Shown here in pieces: positions 26,137 to 35,849 of a stretch of 64,000 nucleotides of DNA; the stretch's first letter is position 1, and the number at the start of each line of letters is the position of its first letter. Source of the DNA: JAFGIN01 sp050301235 (lineage in GTDB: Bacteria > Fibrobacterota > Chitinivibrionia > Chitinivibrionales > Chitinispirillaceae); NCBI GenBank assembly GCA_050301235.1, contig JBNKZD010000272.1:1-64000 (forward strand), in the 5' to 3' direction. Both the position numbers and the translations under genes were made by a program. The notes beneath the pieces were generated by a model. It was not told the DNA's origin and ran no database searches. It worked only from the letters and a program-made list of their open reading frames with translations.

Positions 26137-27187
26137 CAGTTAAACCCTTTTCCTTGGACAATGTAGAAGATTGCAGATGCATCACTTCATTGACTTTTTT
26201 TGTTTTTATCCGCGCGTTCCACAGTAGTGGAATTGTCTGCCAGAAAAGCCCGGCAAGCGCAGGTAGTAATATATTCATTAACAATATTAAACCCGATACC
26301 CCAAATGCTGCAGCCCGTATCGTCATTGTATTCTGCTTTGTCGCAACAGCAAGCGGCAAAAGCAAAGCAAATGTGTATTCACGAATACCGATATTTGCAA
26401 TTGATACTGGTAAAAACAGCATACCCGTATAGGCCAGCGTTGAAACCATGACAGCATCCACAAATGAACAATTCACAAAGATTCCAAGTATATAAGCGGC
26501 CTGCACAATCAACAATCCATGGTGTAAAGATGAATGCAGAATTATTCGAGGGAAATCAAGTAATTTCATATTTTCGAAAGCGCCGGAGAGTAATTTGTAA
26601 TGTTTCACCGGTAATTTTTTGCTTTTTCGCATTTGAAAGTGCATAATCAGAAAAAACAGTAGAATGCAAACGGTAGTAATGACCGTTGCAACAGACAGAA
26701 CTGCCGGCACCTTCCGATGCAGCATGAACAATTCGATTGCCAGGACTGGAATTGCAGCAAATACAACAATAACATTACCAGAGAGCCTGTCAGCAAGAGC
26801 CGAAAACACCATTGTCCCTTTTTTGGAGGGACAAAGATCAACACCCCTGAACAACTCACCAACACTTCCAGGGGTAATAAATGCAAGCAGATTTCCCCAG
26901 AGTAATCGCCGAAGCGCGACTGAAAATGATACAGAAACTGAAAGATCGTTTGAGATCCGGTACCAGCGAAGCGATTGAACCAGGAGTGCTGCCGCAGACA
27001 GTAAGAAAACAACCAGCAGATTCAGAGGATCTATCCGCTGAAGAAGCAGACCAATCTCCCCGGTGGAAATGGAACGATTCACGAGTAATACAAAAACAAT
27101 GGTTATACTCAACTGAATATAACGTGATGATTTTCCGCCAGAGAAGAACTGTTTTATCATTTTCTGAATCAGGAGTTCAACTTTCAC
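26117..27187 (-). CDS. Lysylphosphatidylglycerol synthase TM-region / UPF0104 family membrane protein
   Basis: 356 aa with GTG start supported by AAAGGTG five bases upstream. About seven to eight hydrophobic spans; conserved positions include LRWYRIS, FITPGSVGELFRG (about residues 110-122), FSALADRLSGN and SIANIGIREYTFALL. These mark the integral-membrane family of LPG synthase transmembrane domains and AglD-like proteins, several of which act as flippases or support glycolipid transfer. No soluble aminoacyl-transferase domain is present. Translation is coupled to the GT5 gene by a 20-base overlap, which suggests glycolipid or glucan work at the membrane (inference). Confidence 0.82.
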   Translation of the reverse strand: MKVELLIQKMIKQFFSGGKSSRYIQLSITIVFVLLVNRSISTGEIGLLLQRIDPLNLLVVFLLSAAALLVQSLRWYRISNDLSVSVSFSVALRRLLWGNLLAFITPGSVGELFRGVDLCPSKKGTMVFSALADRLSGNVIVVFAAIPVLAIELFMLHRKVPAVLSVATVITTVCILLFFLIMHFQMRKSKKLPVKHYKLLSGAFENMKLLDFPRIILHSSLHHGLLIVQAAYILGIFVNCSFVDAVMVSTLAYTGMLFLPVSIANIGIREYTFALLLPLAVATKQNTMTIRAAAFGVSGLILLMNILLPALAGLFWQTIPLLWNARIKTKKVNEVMHLQSSTLSKEKGLTDAAGQI

Positions 27188-27231
27188 CAGTGCACCTTTA
27201 AAATCTGTAAAATAACTTCAAATGCGGTAGT

Positions 27232-29463
27232 CTACAACATATTTACCGGATCAATATCTATTATAGTGCGAATTGATGAGGATTGCGCTGCGGATTTCTG
27301 TCGGATTTCAGAAAGGGCAGTATTGAGCACCTGGGGGTTACGAGCTTTAATCAGGATTGAATAACGGGTTTCATTATCAATTTTTTCCAAAACTGCGGGT
27401 GCAGGACCAAGTACCATCAGCATATTTTTGGCAGATTCACGCAGCATTCTGCTTATCGATTCGCTGAATACAATAACGGCAGACTCATTCTTCCCTTCAA
27501 TGATTACCCTTGCAAGTTTTGAAAAAGGTGGATAATTGAGTTCTTCGCGTAATGAGATTTCAGCATTGAAAAAACTGTCATAATCATGCATCGAGGCGCT
27601 TTTAATAGCAATTTCTTCAGGATTATAGGTCTGAATAACTACCTTTCCCAGATTATCGGCTCTCCCAGCCCGACCTGCAACCTGGGTAAGAAGTTGAAAC
27701 GTTCTTTCTGATGCTCTGAAATCTGGAAAATGCAACCCACTGTCTGCCTGAATCACTCCTACAAGTGCTACACCAGGGAAATTAAGCCCCTTGGCTACCA
27801 TCTGTGTGCCTAGAAGGATGTCTGCATTTCTCTCAGAAAACTCGCTTAAAATGGTTATATGCGATCCTTTCCGACGAGTTGTATCCTGATCCATCCTTAA
27901 AATACGTACACCTGGCAGCATGTCGTGCAATAATTGTTCAATTTTCTGAATACCTGTGCCCTGATACTTGATTTTTGTTCCTCCGCATTTTGGACAGAGA
28001 TCAGGAGCGCGATGTTCGAAGCCGCAAAGGTGACATTTGACTGAATTATCGACCCGATGATACCGGAGATTCACCGAACAATTTGGACAGCTGCTCGTGT
28101 GCCCACAATCCTTGCATACCAGCACCGTAGAGTACCCCCTACGATTCAGTAACAAAATAATCTGTCGCTGAGCACTGATACTCTCTTTCATAAGCTCAAC
28201 AAGACGAACTGAGAACGGACACCAGTTGTTTTTTGCATGCTCCTGAACCATATCGATAATTTCAACTGCCGGTAATTGCGCTCCCCCAAAACGTCTGATC
28301 AAACGTATAAGTGTATATTTCCCATTGATAGTGTTATAATAGCTCTCCATGCTTGGGGTAGCACTTCCCAGAACCACCAGCGCCTTTTGGAAATGGCCTC
28401 TCATCACGGCTACATCACGGGCATTATACCGCGGTTCCATATCACTCTGTTTGTAACTCTGATCATGCTCTTCATCAACGATTATAAGTCCAACATTATC
28501 TACAGGAGCAAGAACGGCACTTCTTACCCCGATTACCATTTTTTTATTTCCGGTAACAAGCTCCTGAAGACTATCCCGCCGCTCACCATCAGACATATTG
28601 CTGTGGATAACAGCGATTACATTTCCAAGCTCACTCTTGAAACGCTGGATTGTTTGTGGGGTCAATGAAATTTCAGGAACGAGAATAATGATACTCTTGC
28701 CGACATTCAGAACCCTCCGCGAAAGTTCAATGTAGATGTGCGTTTTCCCGCTGCCGGTAATGCCATGAATAAGAAACGGTTTCTGAGGATTTTCGAATTG
28801 AGCAAAAATGGATTCGACCGCTCCAGACTGTTCATCACTGAGAATGATCTTTTCTGATGAAGATTCTACAGCCAGTTCATCAGCCTCACGCACCACCACT
28901 TTTTTTTCCCGGATGACAAAGCCGTATTTAAATAGATAATCCAGCACCGAATTCTTGATGCCGAGTTTTTCCATAGCCTCAGATTTTGTTACCGCGCCTT
29001 TGGCAAGCAACTCCTGATATGGTTGTAAATATTGTGCCTTGAGTTCATGTATATCTTTGGAAACAGCAGTGTAATAAAAAAGCGTTTTGGATGATGTTGT
29101 CAGTATACCCTTACTTACAATCGGCCTGAACACTCTTCCCAGGTCACAATGGTAGTATGCCGAAATCCACTCATATAGCCGAATCAGACTGGTATTCGAA
29201 TCAGTCCAGTGGTCGGTTTTGATATCAAGAATCTCCTTTAACTTCGGAAATTCTGATGATGAAACTATTTGAACTGCAACACCCCAGATTTTCCGGTTTT
29301 TAACTTCAACCTGCACTGGCATGCCCGGATGCACTTTACCCAGTAAATTCTCTGGAATCCGGTAATCATAAACCCCTGGAATAGCTATTGGAAAACCAAC
29401 TCTAACTATAGAGTTTTCAGGGAGGTTAAAACAAGAAAGTTGTTGACTGGCATGATTCTGCAT
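27232..29463 (-). CDS. priA: Primosomal protein N' (PriA helicase)
   Basis: 743 aa. Restarts collapsed replication forks. Order: N-terminal 3'-DNA-binding domain (VGFPIAIPGVYDYRIP); helicase with Walker A GITGSGKTHIYIEL, Walker B VDEEHD, GSATPSMES; zinc-binding insertion with eight Cys (CKDCGHTSSCPNC and CHLCGFEHRAPDLCPKCGG); motif V/VI GTQMVAKGLNFPGV and TQVAGRAGR. Normal length. It is transcribed divergently from the FapA gene, with 113 bases between starts. Confidence 0.95.
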   Translation of the reverse strand: MQNHASQQLSCFNLPENSIVRVGFPIAIPGVYDYRIPENLLGKVHPGMPVQVEVKNRKIWGVAVQIVSSSEFPKLKEILDIKTDHWTDSNTSLIRLYEWISAYYHCDLGRVFRPIVSKGILTTSSKTLFYYTAVSKDIHELKAQYLQPYQELLAKGAVTKSEAMEKLGIKNSVLDYLFKYGFVIREKKVVVREADELAVESSSEKIILSDEQSGAVESIFAQFENPQKPFLIHGITGSGKTHIYIELSRRVLNVGKSIIILVPEISLTPQTIQRFKSELGNVIAVIHSNMSDGERRDSLQELVTGNKKMVIGVRSAVLAPVDNVGLIIVDEEHDQSYKQSDMEPRYNARDVAVMRGHFQKALVVLGSATPSMESYYNTINGKYTLIRLIRRFGGAQLPAVEIIDMVQEHAKNNWCPFSVRLVELMKESISAQRQIILLLNRRGYSTVLVCKDCGHTSSCPNCSVNLRYHRVDNSVKCHLCGFEHRAPDLCPKCGGTKIKYQGTGIQKIEQLLHDMLPGVRILRMDQDTTRRKGSHITILSEFSERNADILLGTQMVAKGLNFPGVALVGVIQADSGLHFPDFRASERTFQLLTQVAGRAGRADNLGKVVIQTYNPEEIAIKSASMHDYDSFFNAEISLREELNYPPFSKLARVIIEGKNESAVIVFSESISRMLRESAKNMLMVLGPAPAVLEKIDNETRYSILIKARNPQVLNTALSEIRQKSAAQSSSIRTIIDIDPVNML

Positions 29464-29576
29464 GGTATAAATTTAGAAGTCTGACATTGAAAATTCTGGC
29501 AGGTACACTACTATAGCAAAACTAAATAATGCCCAGGCAGTAAAAAAGTATTCTTTTATTCATATCGAGTTTATAC

Positions 29577-31793
29577 GTGAAAATACAAATAAAGCAGCTC
29601 AAACCGGGAATGACCATTTCAACTGATATTATAGGCCCGGGAGGAATTATTCTGGTACCTGCGAATAAAGTGTTGAACAACGAGATAATAATCCTACTTT
29701 CCAGAAATGGTGTTGCGCAAGTAGATATAAAAGAGATTAACAATCCAACCCTTATCACAAAAGTAAGTACTACCCAACCCCCGCCAGTCCAGAGTATCGA
29801 CCCCGAAATTGCCAGAAAACAAAAACTTCCCACATTGCGGACTATCATTTCCGATGATAATATGACCGCGACACTAATAATCGAACCTACACTGCAGGAT
29901 AATTCAGATCTTACTATCGAGGATATCAGAAATGTTCTCAGCAGTAACAAAATTACTACGGGGATAAACGAAAATTATGTAACAGCTGCAGTTCAGAATT
30001 GGAACCAGAAAAAAAAACGTTATGAAATTGCTGAAATTGCATCAGGTATTCCTCCGGAACCTGCTGTTGAAGGTGATATATATTTACCGTTGCGTCACCT
30101 GACTTTTGAAAATGACATTAAACAAGTTCGAAGTAGCCGCTACATCTGGCAGAATATCGAGTTAGTTTCACAGATACAACACGTAAAACCAGGGATGGTT
30201 GTCGCTGAGGTACAATCAGGAAGACCATCAATTCCGGGAAAGAATGTCAGAGGAGAACTGATTTTTACAGAACAGGTTATTAAGCAGGAAATATCCTGCG
30301 GAAATGGTGTCAACTTCATACCCGGCAAGAAAAAGTATACATCTATCATGGATGGTGTACTTTGTTATTACAATGATACCTTAGATGTTATTCCGGTCAG
30401 TTTTGATGGAGCTGTTGATCTTGAAATCTCCACCAATAAAATGACAGCCAACCTGATCTTCCATCCGCCAGTTGAAGACGGTTCACTGCCTCTGGAAAAA
30501 GATATCCTTAACACTCTGCAAAGCTCTAATGTACTTCATGGAATAGATGAAACTCGTCTTAAAGAAATTGTTTCAGGATTGAAAAGCGGACAAATCCCTG
30601 AAGTAAAAGTAACAATTGCACAGGGAACCGCACCAGTTAATGGCCAGAATGGAAAAATAACATACCATTTCAACACACAGACATCACTGAAACCGAAACT
30701 GAATCCTGATGGCAGCGTTGATTACAAGAGTGTTGACATTGTAATATCTGTCAAACAAGGTGATAAACTAGTCACACTGGAACCTCCGGAAAAAGGGGTT
30801 CCAGGAAAAAACCTGTATGGTGAACCAATCCAGTGTACGGATGGTGTGCCGGCGAAAATGCCGATCGGTCCTCATACAGAAATTGATCCACAGCATCCCG
30901 ATACACTGATCGCCTCGACTAATGGGATTGTTCGGCTTGTGGGACCGGCAGTTGAGGTTTGCGAAGGGTTTATCATCAATGGGGATGTGGATTTTTCCAC
31001 TGGGAATGTCAAGTATGATCACTCGGTGATTGTAACCGGAGATATCAAATCGAGTTTTGATATAGAGTGTGGTGGAGATCTGCAGATTGGTGGAACAATT
31101 GAAGATTCTAATCTGAAAGTCGGTGGAAATGTCCTTTGCAGGTTTGGGTTCTGCGGACAGGGTAAAGGGCTCATCGATGCCAAAGGTGATGTCAACCTTG
31201 GTTTTATGAAAAACCAGACAGTCCGCAGCAAAAGGAATGTAAATATTGCTCGGGAATCTATTAACAGCACTATATTTGCAAAAGAGTCTATTCAGATTCA
31301 TGGTAATCCATTGTCAGTGGCGGGTGGATATCTTACTGCAAGTGAATCTATAACCGTGAATTCAATTGGAAATCACAGTGGAATTAAAACATTATGCGAA
31401 GTCGGATTTGATTATACTTTAGGAGAAGATCTCCGAACTCTTGAAGTGCACCTTACAGAACTGGTTCAGAATCAAACCAAAATTGCCGAAAGTATTAAAA
31501 AAATCGATAAAACATTATCGTTTCAACGCAAGCTTTCCATAAAAGATCAGGCAATGAGAGCAAAACTCAAAGAATCACTGACCAAATTTGACCAGCAGAT
31601 TCAAGCTGTTGAATTACGTAAGAAAATAATTGAGAAAAAAATGTATAATTTTGATAAAGCGTTTATTAAATTTGAGCGATCAGCTTTTCCTGGAACATTA
31701 TTTAAATTCAGTGAGCGTCACCACCTCGTCAAGGAAGAGATTCGCGGACCTAAAGTTGTCAGATTGATAGATTTTGAAATTAAGATACTCTGA
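29577..31793 (+). CDS. FapA-family protein (DUF342)
   Basis: 738 aa, GTG start, no strong ribosome site. The first 55 residues (LKPGMTISTDIIGPGGIILV) match the N-terminal domain of the HD-GYP protein encoded next, a small 'L.pGm.l..Di....G..l' domain. Two repeats with PGKNVRGEL and PGKNLYGEP follow, typical of FapA. Then comes a right-handed beta-helix-like stretch of short 'G.v......gGdl.I.G.I' rungs (about 470-610), and a C-terminal coiled coil (about 620-700). Homologues affect cell shape, flagellar or polymer-bundling functions through polar interactions. It is cytoplasmic. The HD-GYP gene starts 7 bases after its stop. Confidence 0.85.
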   Translation: MKIQIKQLKPGMTISTDIIGPGGIILVPANKVLNNEIIILLSRNGVAQVDIKEINNPTLITKVSTTQPPPVQSIDPEIARKQKLPTLRTIISDDNMTATLIIEPTLQDNSDLTIEDIRNVLSSNKITTGINENYVTAAVQNWNQKKKRYEIAEIASGIPPEPAVEGDIYLPLRHLTFENDIKQVRSSRYIWQNIELVSQIQHVKPGMVVAEVQSGRPSIPGKNVRGELIFTEQVIKQEISCGNGVNFIPGKKKYTSIMDGVLCYYNDTLDVIPVSFDGAVDLEISTNKMTANLIFHPPVEDGSLPLEKDILNTLQSSNVLHGIDETRLKEIVSGLKSGQIPEVKVTIAQGTAPVNGQNGKITYHFNTQTSLKPKLNPDGSVDYKSVDIVISVKQGDKLVTLEPPEKGVPGKNLYGEPIQCTDGVPAKMPIGPHTEIDPQHPDTLIASTNGIVRLVGPAVEVCEGFIINGDVDFSTGNVKYDHSVIVTGDIKSSFDIECGGDLQIGGTIEDSNLKVGGNVLCRFGFCGQGKGLIDAKGDVNLGFMKNQTVRSKRNVNIARESINSTIFAKESIQIHGNPLSVAGGYLTASESITVNSIGNHSGIKTLCEVGFDYTLGEDLRTLEVHLTELVQNQTKIAESIKKIDKTLSFQRKLSIKDQAMRAKLKESLTKFDQQIQAVELRKKIIEKKMYNFDKAFIKFERSAFPGTLFKFSERHHLVKEEIRGPKVVRLIDFEIKIL

Positions 31794-31800
31794 GGTATTT

Positions 31801-33180
31801 ATGCTGGAAATCCAATTATCGATGTTACAACATGGCCAGCTCATAGATCATGAGTTGTATGACAAAGACGGAAATGTGATATTTCAAAAGGGGAACAGGG
31901 TTTCAAAAGAATACTTGGATTCCTTGAAACAACGTGATATTTCCACTCTTTTTCTCATGGATGACTTTCAGGATAAAGAGCTTGAAAAGATCCTATCCAC
32001 TGAATTTCAAAACTTTGATACTATCGATGCAGATATCAACGTGTCAAATACACAGCCAATACCTAACATCATTCCTGAAGTTTTCAGTGAAATAAAGTCG
32101 GTAAAGGGTGGCAAAAGTGGTCTTATCCAGCTTCTGGACAGTAAAAAATGTGAAAAACTTGATAATATTATCAGTAAAGACTCTGAGGATAAACCGGTTG
32201 GGGTCCCACTAAAAAAAAGTCTGAAAGAAACGCAGGCAGGCAAACGTGAAGAATCTGTCAAAATTCAGTTTAAAACAAGTTACGAAAATGCCCTTGAGCG
32301 TACAAAAGTATTACTGGATAATCTTGCAGCTGGTACCGATGTAAGCCTGGCCTCAATCCGCCACATTACTAATCAGCTTATACAAACATTTCTAATGGAT
32401 AAAGAATTTCTGTTGAACCTTTCGACGATCAAAGCCAGTGTGGGAGATTACCTTTATAACCACTCTCTCAACACTAGTATTCTTGCAATCAACATTGCTG
32501 CAGCTTGTGGTTTTAATGAACAACAGGTAACCGAAATCGGCATGGGAGCACTTCTTCATGATGTAGGTATGCTTCTGGTTCCCCCTGACATTCGTTTAAA
32601 AAATGAACGTGTGACTGAAGATGAGTGGTACGAAATCCAGAAACACCCAATTCTCGGTGTACACATATTAGAAAGAATCGATAAACTTCCCCCTGCGGTA
32701 ACGGTTCCCGCATATCAATCACATGAACGTGAAAATGGGAAAGGATACCCTAAACAGCGCAGTTCCCGTCTTATTCACCCTTTCGCAAAAATAACATCTA
32801 TCGCAGATGTATTTGAGGCACTTACAGCTCCCAGAGCATACAGGACAGCAAATATTCCGTATAAAGCAATGGAGCTTGTCATTAAAATGACCAAGCAGGG
32901 CCTTCTTTCCGGAGAACATGTTAAAGCTCTCCTTGAATATACCTCCCTGTTCCCCATCGGGTCTCTGGTTGAACTCAGCAATGGCTATATTGGCAAAGTT
33001 GTACAATCAAACGGGACGTCGTTTGCAAAACCGATAGTTTGTGTATTATCAGATAAAAGCGGTTCTTTATTGCCTACAGAGAAGCAATATATTGAAGACC
33101 TTTCAAAAAACACATCTGTTCAGATTGTCAGAGCTAATCCCAACACATCTGCAATGGTGGATTTATTAAGCGGATTCTGA
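31801..33180 (+). CDS. HD-GYP domain protein, variant active site
   Basis: 459 aa from the ATG at 31801, which has GAGGT just upstream; the longer TTG start overlaps the fapA stop. N-terminal small domain (about 1-55) is shared with the preceding FapA-like protein. A variable linker and an HD-GYP domain (about 210-400) follow. HD-GYP domains hydrolyse cyclic di-GMP. The metal site has GALLHDVGML, QKHP and YQSHERENGKGYP. The canonical HDxGK Lys is Met and the first His of HHE is Ser, so one metal ligand is missing. A C-terminal domain of about 100 residues ends MVDLLSGF. A close paralogue is at 63110. Confidence 0.88.
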   Translation: MLEIQLSMLQHGQLIDHELYDKDGNVIFQKGNRVSKEYLDSLKQRDISTLFLMDDFQDKELEKILSTEFQNFDTIDADINVSNTQPIPNIIPEVFSEIKSVKGGKSGLIQLLDSKKCEKLDNIISKDSEDKPVGVPLKKSLKETQAGKREESVKIQFKTSYENALERTKVLLDNLAAGTDVSLASIRHITNQLIQTFLMDKEFLLNLSTIKASVGDYLYNHSLNTSILAINIAAACGFNEQQVTEIGMGALLHDVGMLLVPPDIRLKNERVTEDEWYEIQKHPILGVHILERIDKLPPAVTVPAYQSHERENGKGYPKQRSSRLIHPFAKITSIADVFEALTAPRAYRTANIPYKAMELVIKMTKQGLLSGEHVKALLEYTSLFPIGSLVELSNGYIGKVVQSNGTSFAKPIVCVLSDKSGSLLPTEKQYIEDLSKNTSVQIVRANPNTSAMVDLLSGF

Positions 33181-33246
33181 TTTTGCAGCTATGTTTAGAA
33201 CGTTTTAATAACTATTTATGTTTTTCGGGTGAAAATCGTAAGACAT

Positions 33247-33594
33247 TTAATGGAGTTTCGCAAGCTCATTTTTCAATTCATCACTTGTTATGGCGATCGT
33301 CATAAACATGGAAAACCCGGAAAGCTCAATTACTTCTGATACAGCCTCATTGGGACCAAAAAGAATCATCTTTGCTCCACGATCTTTTAGTCGCACATGA
33401 CATCGCACAAGAAGTCCCAATCCCTGGCTGTTAACAAAACTCAATCTGCTTATATCAAGTACAAGAACCGCACGGTTTTCTACAATGAACCCTTCCACAG
33501 CAGCTTCAAGCGAACTGAGATCATCTTTTCTCCATAGTTGGCCTATCAAATTGAATGTCGAAACATTCCCAGTAACTGATGATACTATTTCCAT
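33247..33594 (-). CDS. STAS-domain anti-sigma factor antagonist
   Basis: 115 aa, a single SpoIIAA/RsbV-type STAS domain. LVLDISRLSFVNSQGLGLLV (about 59-78) carries the Ser that partner kinases phosphorylate; SpoIIAA has DSSGLG here. In partner switching the unphosphorylated form binds an anti-sigma HATPase. The gene starts one base after the stop of the phosphatase/HATPase gene (TAATATG), a classic RsbU-RsbV-type arrangement. No sigma factor is in the immediate vicinity, so the final target is unknown. Confidence 0.9.
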   Translation of the reverse strand: MEIVSSVTGNVSTFNLIGQLWRKDDLSSLEAAVEGFIVENRAVLVLDISRLSFVNSQGLGLLVRCHVRLKDRGAKMILFGPNEAVSEVIELSGFSMFMTIAITSDELKNELAKLH

Positions 33595-33595
33595 A

Positions 33596-34978
33596 TTACC
33601 TGCCGTTTATAAGTTTACGCCCTAATACACGGTTGCCGCGCTGATTATATTCTACATAATCAAGATAATTACGGATAAGAAAAACACCTCTCCCATGATC
33701 TTTCATGATATTTTCGGGACTCAACGGGTCCGGAAGATTGTTGTAATCGAACCCCTCACCCTCATCGATGACACTTATGGTTGATGAGTTGGTAGTCACC
33801 TTGTAAAATACGGTGACACGCTTGCTGCTCTCACCGTTGTTTCCATGTATAATAGCATTGGTCAGCATTTCGAAAATGCATATTTTGAATTGTTTGATTT
33901 TTTTATCTGCAAATCCGTTTCTGTCCATATCCTTAAGAATAGCTGCACAAACACGTTCAATATCATTGAAACTGCTTACCAGCAGGATATGCGGCTCATC
34001 ATCTTTTGTAAACCCAGAATCTGCAAGCAGATAATCCGAATTTCCGACCTCAGTAATTAAAAGCGTAAAATCATCACGTAACGGTGCGCCACTGCGGAAC
34101 TGAGTCTGATCCATGACAATAAGGTCGAGTAACTGCTGCAAATCCGTACTGCCATTCTTTAAAAACAGATCTTTTAACCGTTCACTGCCATACAGTTTCC
34201 CATCGGTACTGCACCCCTCTGTCAATCCATCAGTATAAAAGAGAATTTTATCCCCGGCTGCAAGCTGTACTTTCTGATCCCAATATTCTGCAAGATTCAG
34301 AAGTGCCGAGTGCCCGATAAAAAAACCTTTTGAATCCAGTTTGGTAATAGTGCCAGACTTGTTATTAAACACAATCGGAGGCACATGACCAGCTCTTGAA
34401 TATACCATCGAATTTACAATGGGATCGATAATACCCAGAAAAGCAGTAAGATACTGTTCGGTTTTGATAAATTTGCACAGCTGCTTATTTACTTCACGAA
34501 AAACCTCAGCCGGTGATTCCGTCTTCTCAATATTGTGCATGAAAAGCATTTTCGCCATTGCGCCTATCATGGCAGCAGGTATTCCATGTCCACTCACATC
34601 AAATATGAGCACAGCTATTTTCTGATGAGGTGTTATAATAATATCATAAAGGTCTCCACCAACTTTTCCGGTGGGAATATACACCGCTGCAGATTTTACA
34701 TTTATAAGCTCTGGAAAATCATGAGGAATGAGCCCTTCCTGAATTCGTTTTGCAGTCTCCAGCTCATCCTCCATTTCAGAATGAATCCTGCTGAGATTGT
34801 AAGACGCTTCCTTAAGCAGAACATCCTGAGAATCAGCCGTGCGTTGCAGTTCCCTGATCTTCTCGCCCTGTTTTTTAAATTCCCATCGGCTGTTTCGATA
34901 CAGATCAAGAAGCCTGGAGCGCTTACATCGTTCCCGTTCTATTTGAGTTAATGCATTTCCGGTGTTTGCAGATGTCAT
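33596..34978 (-). CDS. SpoIIE/RsbU-type PP2C phosphatase fused to HATPase (RsbW-like)
   Basis: 460 aa from the ATG at 34978, preceded by CAGGTG; the longer start is TTG. Residues about 20-75 form a coiled coil. The PPM phosphatase domain (about 85-310) has GGDLYD, DVSGHG, YTDGLTEG and DDFTLL, which hold the metal-binding Asp residues. The C-terminal GHKL ATPase domain (about 330-455) has the N box EMLTNAIIHGN, G1 DEGEGFD and G2 GRGVFLI. One protein thus combines the phosphatase that reactivates a STAS antagonist and the kinase that inactivates it. The STAS gene is next. It lies 4 bases downstream of rhomboid. Confidence 0.92.
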   Translation of the reverse strand: MTSANTGNALTQIERERCKRSRLLDLYRNSRWEFKKQGEKIRELQRTADSQDVLLKEASYNLSRIHSEMEDELETAKRIQEGLIPHDFPELINVKSAAVYIPTGKVGGDLYDIIITPHQKIAVLIFDVSGHGIPAAMIGAMAKMLFMHNIEKTESPAEVFREVNKQLCKFIKTEQYLTAFLGIIDPIVNSMVYSRAGHVPPIVFNNKSGTITKLDSKGFFIGHSALLNLAEYWDQKVQLAAGDKILFYTDGLTEGCSTDGKLYGSERLKDLFLKNGSTDLQQLLDLIVMDQTQFRSGAPLRDDFTLLITEVGNSDYLLADSGFTKDDEPHILLVSSFNDIERVCAAILKDMDRNGFADKKIKQFKICIFEMLTNAIIHGNNGESSKRVTVFYKVTTNSSTISVIDEGEGFDYNNLPDPLSPENIMKDHGRGVFLIRNYLDYVEYNQRGNRVLGRKLINGR

Positions 34979-34982
34979 TAGT

Positions 34983-35828
34983 TCACCTGAATGGGTCAAG
35001 TGGTACGATTTTATTATTCTTTAAACGCTCACGATCCTTATGCGCAGCTTTTTTAAGAAGTTCTTTTTCCTTCAACGTAAGTGACTCAATCCCCTCCCGA
35101 TTGATTTTATCGAGAATCGGATCAATCTGTTCCTCAAAAAACCTTTTATTAACATTCGCCCTTTTGATTTCCAGCTTGCGTCTTCGATCATTCAGTTTCT
35201 CTTGATACTCTCTGAAGACCTTGAATATGTAAGGATACAATTTTACGTAAAATATTGCCACAATTATTCCACCCAGATGTGTTAAATGGGAAATATTTCC
35301 ATGCGGAATAAGCGCACCATATACTGAATACAGAGCATACCCCAATACAAATATTCTGATATTAACTGGCAGCACAAAAAAGAGCAGTATCTGTCGCTCT
35401 GGAAAATAAGAAGCATAGGCGGTAATTACCCCAAGTACAGCCCCGGATGCTCCAATTACCGGAATAGTGATTGCCGGTGTAAAAACGCTGATAATACTGA
35501 ATAATCCTGAACCAACGCCACAAACCAGATAGAAAACCGTGAAACGCCGTGTTCCCCACAAATTCTCCAGTTCGATACCAAACATCCATAATACAAGCAT
35601 GTTAAAAAGAATATGCAGAGGAAAGGTGGAACTGGTGTCATGCATGAACATGTAGGTCACCAACCGCCACACTTGTCCTTTGACAAATGTTTCATATGGT
35701 ATCAGCGGGAAATAGTACCGCAGCAGCGTTCCAAGAACCGGAAGCAACTGAAGAAAGAATATACCGACCGTTACTATCAGGAGCCATTTAACTCCCTTTG
35801 ATATGGAACTGCCCGAATAGGTAAACAT
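34983..35828 (-). CDS. Rhomboid-family intramembrane serine protease
   Basis: 281 aa with AAGGAG ribosome site. Six hydrophobic spans; the catalytic Ser is in VIGASGAVLGVI (about residue 131) and the catalytic His in HLTHLGG (about 185), with HILFNMLVLWMFG in the second span providing the conserved His-Asn. It cleaves transmembrane substrates in the inner membrane. The C-terminal 75 residues are a charged cytoplasmic helix or coiled coil (LNDRRRKLEIKRANVNKRF). It sits between coaD and the phosphatase gene in one operon. The substrate is unknown. Confidence 0.9.
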   Translation of the reverse strand: MFTYSGSSISKGVKWLLIVTVGIFFLQLLPVLGTLLRYYFPLIPYETFVKGQVWRLVTYMFMHDTSSTFPLHILFNMLVLWMFGIELENLWGTRRFTVFYLVCGVGSGLFSIISVFTPAITIPVIGASGAVLGVITAYASYFPERQILLFFVLPVNIRIFVLGYALYSVYGALIPHGNISHLTHLGGIIVAIFYVKLYPYIFKVFREYQEKLNDRRRKLEIKRANVNKRFFEEQIDPILDKINREGIESLTLKEKELLKKAAHKDRERLKNNKIVPLDPFR

Positions 35829-35849
35829 TACATTATTTCTCCTTGACTT

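Noticed and set aside
30768..31301. 177-codon open frame on the minus strand
   Set aside because: Antisense to the FapA-family gene and not resembling any protein family.
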